A stretch of DNA of 64,000 nucleotides from Moesziomyces globuligerus (Eukaryota > Basidiomycota > Ustilaginomycetes > Ustilaginales > Ustilaginaceae): NCBI GenBank assembly GCA_030849465.1, contig JARVLF010000010.1:310001-374000 (forward strand). Direction: 5' to 3'. This document shows positions 58,952 through 64,000 of the stretch, piece after piece (position 1 is the first letter of the stretch; every line of letters starts with the position of its first letter). Position numbers and translations under genes: made by a program. The notes below the pieces were generated by a model that saw nothing but the letters and a program-made list of their open reading frames with translations, was not told the origin of the DNA and made no database searches.

Positions 58952-61327
58952 ATGTCGCAGAAGCCGGTCGATATCCCGCCGCCCTCCGGCAGCGAGGCGT
59001 TCCCCACCGATGGTGCCGATCAGTCTGCCATCGAGAGCGGCGGCTCCTCGCCCGTGATGCCTCACGCCTTTGTCCATCATCGTCACCTCAGCGGCGGTCC
59101 CGGCGTTGGGCCAGGCACCGCTTCGCCGGGCAGATACAGCGCGACGCAGGCGCAGCAGCTCGCCCTCAAGATGGCACAGCAGGAGCAGGCGGAGAAGGAT
59201 GCCGCGGCATCTGCTGCGAACCACCAGCAGCACGCTTCGCGCGACCTCTCGCGCTCGGCGTCGGTTCGATCGGGAGCACGCAAGCTCTCGGGTGGCACGC
59301 CGGGCTTCTCCTCCGCTTCTCCGCGTCACTTCTCCCAGTCTAGCCATGGCCAGTCGAGACCCGCACCCTTTCCGCAGGCTGCCCAGCGCGACGCCTTCGA
59401 CGTCGCTGTGGCCTCTTCCAATCTTGCTTCGTCTTCCGATGGTCTGCAGGCTCTACTCCGAGACCATCCCGAGCTCGTGTCCAGCAGTCTGGCCGCTGCC
59501 GCTGGTCCCAACCTCGCCATGACGGGCGCATTCAGCACGCGATCTGGCAGCCATGCTGGCAGCAAGTCCGGTAGCGTCCCCGGAACGCCCTACGAAGGAG
59601 GTGACCACCTCGGCCAATCCGGTGCTGTGCTTGCCATCGGCGGCTCGCTCTCCGGCTCGTTCCATCAGTCTCAGAACCAGACGCAACAGCAACAACAGCA
59701 TCAACAGCAGCAGCAGCAGCAGCACCATCCACACCACCATCACGGCCATCATCATCACCACACCCCCCTGTCGCCCACCCATGACAACGGTCGTGGTCGC
59801 ATCCTCAAGGACGCTCCCGAAGTGGGCGAAGGCGGTCCCTCCAGCGGCCAGAGCGGGCTGGGTGCTGCGCTCGGTCTCGGACACGGCATACGTACTGGCC
59901 TCTCGACCCCGAACCTGGGTGCGGCTGGCGCCAGGCCCGACTATTCGGGCGCCAAGATCGTCGTCTGCATGGTGGGCCTGCCTGCGCGCGGCAAGAGCTA
60001 TGTGGCGAACCGTGTGCTCAAGTACCTGCGCTGGCTCGAATACGACGTCAAGGTCTTCAACGTCGGCCAGCTGCGCCGCGCGCTTGCGCGTGCCAAGTAC
60101 AACACGTCAGGTGTCAAGGAGGATCACACGGCGTCGTTCTTCGACCCGTCCAACCCGTCCGCCTACCAGCTTCGCTCGCAGATGGCCGAGGAGTGTCTCG
60201 AGCAGCTGATCGGCTGGCTCAAGCGCGGCGGCAACGTCGGAATCCACGACGCGACCAACTCGACCAAGGCGCGTCGCAAGGAAATCGCGGACCGTATTGC
60301 CAAGGAACCTGATCTCAAGCTCGTCTTCCTCGAGTCGATCTGCACGGATCCCAAGGTGATCGATGCCAACATTGCCGTCAAGGTCAGCAGTGGCGATCCG
60401 GACTATGCGGGTATGACGCCCGAGGCGGCCAAGACCGACTTTTTGGAACGCATCCGCCACTACGAGGAGACCTACGAAGCGGTCAACCACGATGGCTCCG
60501 AGGCGCACTACAGCTATGTCAAGGTGACCGACGTGGGCAAGAGCGTCACCATCAACAACATTCAGGGATACCTCGAGTCGCGAATCGCATTCTACTTGAT
60601 GAATCTGCATCTGACGCCACGCAACATCTTCTTCTCGCGACATGGAGAGTCGCAGTACAACGTCGAGGGCAAGATCGGTGGTGATTCAGACTTGTCCCCT
60701 CGAGGCTGGATGTATGCCAAGGCTCTGCCGCAGCTTATCAAGGACAACATCGGCGATGCTCCGCTCACGGTCTGGCACAGTACGCTCAGGAGGACGGGTC
60801 AGACGGCGAGCGAGTTGCCGTATCCCAAGCTGGCTTGGAAGAGTCTGGACGAGCTCGATGCGGGCGTCTGCGATGCGATGACCTACGAAGAGATCGAAAA
60901 GTACTATCCCGAAGACTATGCAAACCGCGACGATGACAAGTTCAACTACCGCTACCGAGGAGGTGAATCGTATCGGGACGTTGTCGTGAGGCTCGAGCCC
61001 ATCATCATGGAGCTCGAGAGGCAGGAGAACATCCTCATCATCGGACATCAGGCTATCATCCGTTGCCTGTATGCGTACTTCCATGCGCTGTCGCAGGAGG
61101 ATCTGCCGTACATCAAGATCCCCCTCCACACGGTGATCCAGCTCACGCCAAAGGCGTACGGATGTGACGAGAAGCGATTCCAACTGCCCATCGAAGCCGT
61201 CGACACCCACCGCCCCAAACCGCTCCGATCGGATCTTGACGACCATCCTCCCACGCCGCCCCTCGACCCGCTCGAGATCGCAGCTACCTCAGCTCCTCCC
61301 TCCCAGACCAAACCGAACCCCAACTGA
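58952..61327 (+). CDS. 6-phosphofructo-2-kinase / fructose-2,6-bisphosphatase
   Basis: A single exon of 791 residues. Residues 1-320 are a low-complexity, probably regulatory tail with Ser/Gly/Ala stretches and a Gln-then-His tract near 235-270. The kinase domain begins ARPDYSGAKIVVCMVGLPAR with the Walker loop GLPARGKSY near residue 340, then FNVGQLRR and HDATNSTKARR. The phosphatase domain has FFSRHGESQYN near residue 560, WHSTLRRTGQTA and GHQAIIRCLYAYF. The catalytic RHG and both other histidine/arginine segments are present, so both activities are plausible. It sets fructose-2,6-bisphosphate, the main activator of phosphofructokinase-1. Which activity dominates cannot be read. Confidence 0.95.
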   Translation: MSQKPVDIPPPSGSEAFPTDGADQSAIESGGSSPVMPHAFVHHRHLSGGPGVGPGTASPGRYSATQAQQLALKMAQQEQAEKDAAASAANHQQHASRDLSRSASVRSGARKLSGGTPGFSSASPRHFSQSSHGQSRPAPFPQAAQRDAFDVAVASSNLASSSDGLQALLRDHPELVSSSLAAAAGPNLAMTGAFSTRSGSHAGSKSGSVPGTPYEGGDHLGQSGAVLAIGGSLSGSFHQSQNQTQQQQQHQQQQQQQHHPHHHHGHHHHHTPLSPTHDNGRGRILKDAPEVGEGGPSSGQSGLGAALGLGHGIRTGLSTPNLGAAGARPDYSGAKIVVCMVGLPARGKSYVANRVLKYLRWLEYDVKVFNVGQLRRALARAKYNTSGVKEDHTASFFDPSNPSAYQLRSQMAEECLEQLIGWLKRGGNVGIHDATNSTKARRKEIADRIAKEPDLKLVFLESICTDPKVIDANIAVKVSSGDPDYAGMTPEAAKTDFLERIRHYEETYEAVNHDGSEAHYSYVKVTDVGKSVTINNIQGYLESRIAFYLMNLHLTPRNIFFSRHGESQYNVEGKIGGDSDLSPRGWMYAKALPQLIKDNIGDAPLTVWHSTLRRTGQTASELPYPKLAWKSLDELDAGVCDAMTYEEIEKYYPEDYANRDDDKFNYRYRGGESYRDVVVRLEPIIMELERQENILIIGHQAIIRCLYAYFHALSQEDLPYIKIPLHTVIQLTPKAYGCDEKRFQLPIEAVDTHRPKPLRSDLDDHPPTPPLDPLEIAATSAPPSQTKPNPN

Positions 61328-61471
61328 ACCCCACCCATCGGCTCCTGCACTCTATCAACCCGGACTCCGTTTGCAATCACCACATCTCCATTTCCTCATC
61401 CATTTCGGTCCGCTGTTATGCGTCACATCTTCGTACGCTCGCATGTTGATCGCAGGATGCTACTCTGTGAT

Positions 61472-63082
61472 TTACGCATCCATGGGCGAGCTGAGTGAAT
61501 TTGGTTGGGGCACCGCATCTGCTGACGGGCTGGAAGCGGCGTTGCGTTGGGCGTTTGCCGGCAGCGGCGGACCTGAAGAGGACGAGGGGCGGTCGCCGCT
61601 CATGACGCGGCGCAGCCTGCCAGATCTGGACCGGATCAGCGATCCAATTCCACCCGTTGCTGTCTCACCCGTCTCACCCGCCTGCCCAGCGCCTCCGTCG
61701 GCGCCGCTCGAGGGCGTCGTGCTCGCGAGGTTGAAGTGGTGGTATCCTGGCTGTGAGTCATGCGACGCGCGGGCTTCTGACCACTGTTGGCGCAGCTGCG
61801 ACGGCAAGCCCGCTGCACGTTGTCCTCCCGTTGCGCTTGTAGCGGACGACAGCACGCTACTCCCCGAACCTGTGCGGTTCGACATAGAGAACGGCAACGA
61901 GGACGTCGAGGAAGTCGGCAAGCCCATGGGCGAGCCGGACCGGGTCGATCCCGACGTCCCGGGAGCAAGGATGCTAGAGTTGTGTCCTGGATCCAAGCCG
62001 AGCTCCTTGAGCAACGGGTCGATGGAAGAGAGCTCGTCCTTGATGACCTGGCGCGCATAGGCGTCGATGTCCTTGATCTGCACTCCGATCGTCTTGCGGA
62101 TCTTGGCGTCGGCCTTGAGCAGCAGCTCTTGCGTGATCCCGCTCATCGCCGGCGCCATCGCATGGCCCGACTTATCGCCCTCGCCGTCGGCAGGCGGCGC
62201 ATATCCCGAAGCAGCGAAGGCCTGACTGATGCTCTCGGCGCGGTCGTAGTCGTGACTCGTATGACGCGATGCCGATGTAGGCGGGGATGCGGCTCGCGGC
62301 AACGTCGCACTGTTTGCCCCTGTCGTCGCTTCGCCGCCCGCCGTACCAGCGTCGCGTGGCAGAAAGGAGAGCAGCTTGTAGTAGATCTCGGTGAGCATAT
62401 CACAGAGAGTGAAGAAGGTGTGGAAGAAGTCGAGCTGAAACGGCATGTTGGGCGTGATGAGATATGAGTTGGCCTCGCTCGCTGCCATTGCCGCCGAGGG
62501 CCCGAGATTGGCGTCGCCGTACTCGGCGATTGCGTGCGCGGCCGTGGAGCGTTTGAGCGATTGCTTGCCAGACTTGAAGAGGCTGCGCATCCTCGGCCGC
62601 TGTGTGCCCAGCGTCGCAGCGCCGGTACCCGAGGTGAGCGCGAGGATGTTGTCATCTGTGTAGCCGTCGAGCTCGTTGACGAGAGAGACGATGGCGCGAG
62701 CCATGTCGGTCGGGTGCGGGATCTCGAGAATACTCGATAAGCTGAGGCCAAAGACGAAGAAGCGAAGCGTCCGTTTGGACATGCGTTCGTTGTCGAAGGC
62801 TACGGCGAGCTCGGCTGGGTCGAGCTGGACGGTCTGAAACCACGTGCCATGGCCCTGAAGCGAGCGTTTGAGATGGTAGAGGCTGCGGATGCGTTTGTGA
62901 AAGACGTCCCGCAAGTGGTCGGTGCCACTGAGACTGCCGGATGGCATGGCGACAGCAGCATGTAGGGCTGTGGATGAGGCAGAGTAGAGCGTAGAGGAGC
63001 CGGCGATGGAGGATGCTGCGGAGGGCGAGAAGGTGCTCGCCTCGGCATTGCCGTGAAGCGACGAAGGCGTCGATGTCGCCAT
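61472..63082 (-). CDS. Conserved protein of unknown function
   Basis: A single exon of 536 residues from ATG at 63082 (MATSTPSSLHG); the upstream start-like codon is a TTG. Residues about 55-130 look conserved and helical: DHLRDVFHKRIRSLYHLKRS, HGTWFQTVQLDPAELAVAF, RTLRFFVFGLSLSS and VSLVNELDGYTDDN. A second block near 215-250 reads MPFQLDFFHTFFTLCDMLTE then IYYKLLSFLP. A third near 310-360 is a helix ending DPLLKELGLDPG. The remainder is Ser/Gly/Ala/Thr-rich and disordered, including the C-terminus. There is no signal peptide and no clear membrane segment. I do not recognise the family; the pattern of conserved helices between disordered linkers suggests a cytosolic scaffold, which is only an inference. 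Confidence 0.75.
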   Translation of the reverse strand: MATSTPSSLHGNAEASTFSPSAASSIAGSSTLYSASSTALHAAVAMPSGSLSGTDHLRDVFHKRIRSLYHLKRSLQGHGTWFQTVQLDPAELAVAFDNERMSKRTLRFFVFGLSLSSILEIPHPTDMARAIVSLVNELDGYTDDNILALTSGTGAATLGTQRPRMRSLFKSGKQSLKRSTAAHAIAEYGDANLGPSAAMAASEANSYLITPNMPFQLDFFHTFFTLCDMLTEIYYKLLSFLPRDAGTAGGEATTGANSATLPRAASPPTSASRHTSHDYDRAESISQAFAASGYAPPADGEGDKSGHAMAPAMSGITQELLLKADAKIRKTIGVQIKDIDAYARQVIKDELSSIDPLLKELGLDPGHNSSILAPGTSGSTRSGSPMGLPTSSTSSLPFSMSNRTGSGSSVLSSATSATGGQRAAGLPSQLRQQWSEARASHDSQPGYHHFNLASTTPSSGADGGAGQAGETGETATGGIGSLIRSRSGRLRRVMSGDRPSSSSGPPLPANAQRNAASSPSADAVPQPNSLSSPMDA

Positions 63083-64000
63083 GGCGAGGGACGGCGCCGA
63101 AGCCGGCAAGTGTTGCAAAAGTCGGTGGTGGGCGGAGGTGCCGATGGTGGAGGCGGAGAGGCAAGGCTGGTGTAGGAAAGACGACGAGGTTGCGGGTCGC
63201 CAACGACAGAAAGCGTGAAGTGTGAATTAGGGTCCGAGGTGCCTTGAAGCCCTGACAGCTGCAGCCAGATGCGAATCGCACGCGTGTCGCTTCCTCCACT
63301 GTCTGTGCTCAGCTCCGGCTTCGGCGCTCCTAGTCCTGCACTACGCCGCACGGACACACTGCACCCTCCGAAGAACCCCGGCTCTTCTCCGGCATAGCGG
63401 CGAGTGCACTTTCGCGGTAAGTCCTGCTAGCAGCTGGTAGCCAAATCGAGCGCATCACATTCAGCCACAAACCTAAAACTCTATTGAAACGATCCTATTG
63501 AAACGAACTATAGGCTCACGACGTCCAAGGGCGGGGTCGGAGTAGCCGCAACGGCGCGAGAGAAGGGTCCAACGCCAAACGGCAACAGCAACGGCAACGT
63601 GCTCGGCCAATCCGACGCGACCGTTTCGAGCAGTCAAAAATTCACAGCTCTGCTGAGGCAGCCTGCGTCTGACCGCGGCGACTCCACTTCCGCGTGGCTG
63701 CGCGGGAATCGGAATCAGCGATTTGCTCCTCAACGTGGACCTGCATCAGCCACCGCCGCATCTGCCATCACCAGGACCGGCTCAACCGACCAAGGTCGTC
63801 CACATTGCCAGCATCGCATCGGAACATTGACTGCAGCTTCCAACTTGTCCGTCATTCCAACTGCAGCAAGGAAGACCATTCCGATTCCCAGCAAAGGTAG
63901 TCAAGTCGACCGCGCCACCCCATCTTGCACTCGCCGGCAAATCCGGTTCGCCCGTCTTCGACCTCCAGCTCGCAGCTTCTCGCCAGCTGTCCCGCTTTCG
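63083..64000. other. Right end of window, possible 5' part of a plus-strand gene
   Basis: About 900 bases upstream of the unknown gene. From 63487 to the window end one plus-strand frame is open for about 510 bases, with plausible protein-like composition (QKFTALLRQPASDRGD, TAARKTIPIPSK), but it has no ATG. It could be an internal exon of a gene that continues past the window, or chance openness in GC-rich DNA. Confidence 0.3.

Overview
The window reads as nuclear DNA of a basidiomycete fungus, most probably a smut or smut-related yeast (Ustilaginomycotina). The reasons are long, GC-rich, almost intron-free genes; a few short introns with GTAAGT-, GTACGT- or GTGAGT-type donors and CAG/TAG acceptors; pyrimidine-rich leaders; Ser/Ala/Gln-rich low-complexity insertions; and a gene set that is wholly eukaryotic and fungal (VPS33, STRIPAK Far11, Vps1, Prp45, NudC, bifunctional THI6). 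The genus is an inference. I see no rRNA, tRNA, CRISPR array or intact transposon.

Layout from left to right: the 3' part of TEL2; an ISWI remodeller (-); a folate dehydrogenase MTD1 with a long N-terminal extension (-); the spliceosomal p14/SF3B6 (+, one intron); a GST-fold protein (+); a secreted RNase T2 (+); VPS33 (-, one intron); cysteinyl-tRNA synthetase (+); THI6 (-); a seven-segment membrane protein (+); an MFS exporter (-); STRIPAK Far11 (+); NTF2 (-, three introns); calnexin (-); the dynamin Vps1 (+); the splicing factor Prp45/SNW1 (-); TAF2 with three C-terminal bromodomains (+); a decayed 1.6-kb region holding two inverted copies of a dead coding segment; a thiamine-type Nudix hydrolase (-); an adaptin-like ARM protein (-); an MCM-binding protein with a complete YggS/PLPBP domain inside it (+); NudC (-); 6-phosphofructo-2-kinase (+); and a conserved protein of unknown function (-).

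The genes do not form a pathway cluster. They are housekeeping genes in alternating orientation with short convergent 3' gaps (about 100-400 bp) and longer divergent promoters (0.4-1.9 kb). There are loose themes: chromatin and transcription (ISWI, TAF2), pre-mRNA splicing (SF3B6, Prp45), membrane traffic (VPS33, Vps1, adaptin-like), and thiamine (THI6, Nudix).

The most unusual observation is the single 1008-codon frame in which a full pyridoxal-phosphate homeostasis domain (YggS/PLPBP) sits in the variable linker of the replication factor MCMBP, so that MCMBP is split around it. Next are the TAF2-tribromodomain architecture, a possible spliced read-through from the adaptin-like gene into the Nudix frame, the in-frame mitochondrial-looking extension of MTD1, and the degenerate inverted pair at 48.3-49.6 kb. 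Residue and exon coordinates were worked out by hand from the sequence; no database search or alignment program was run.
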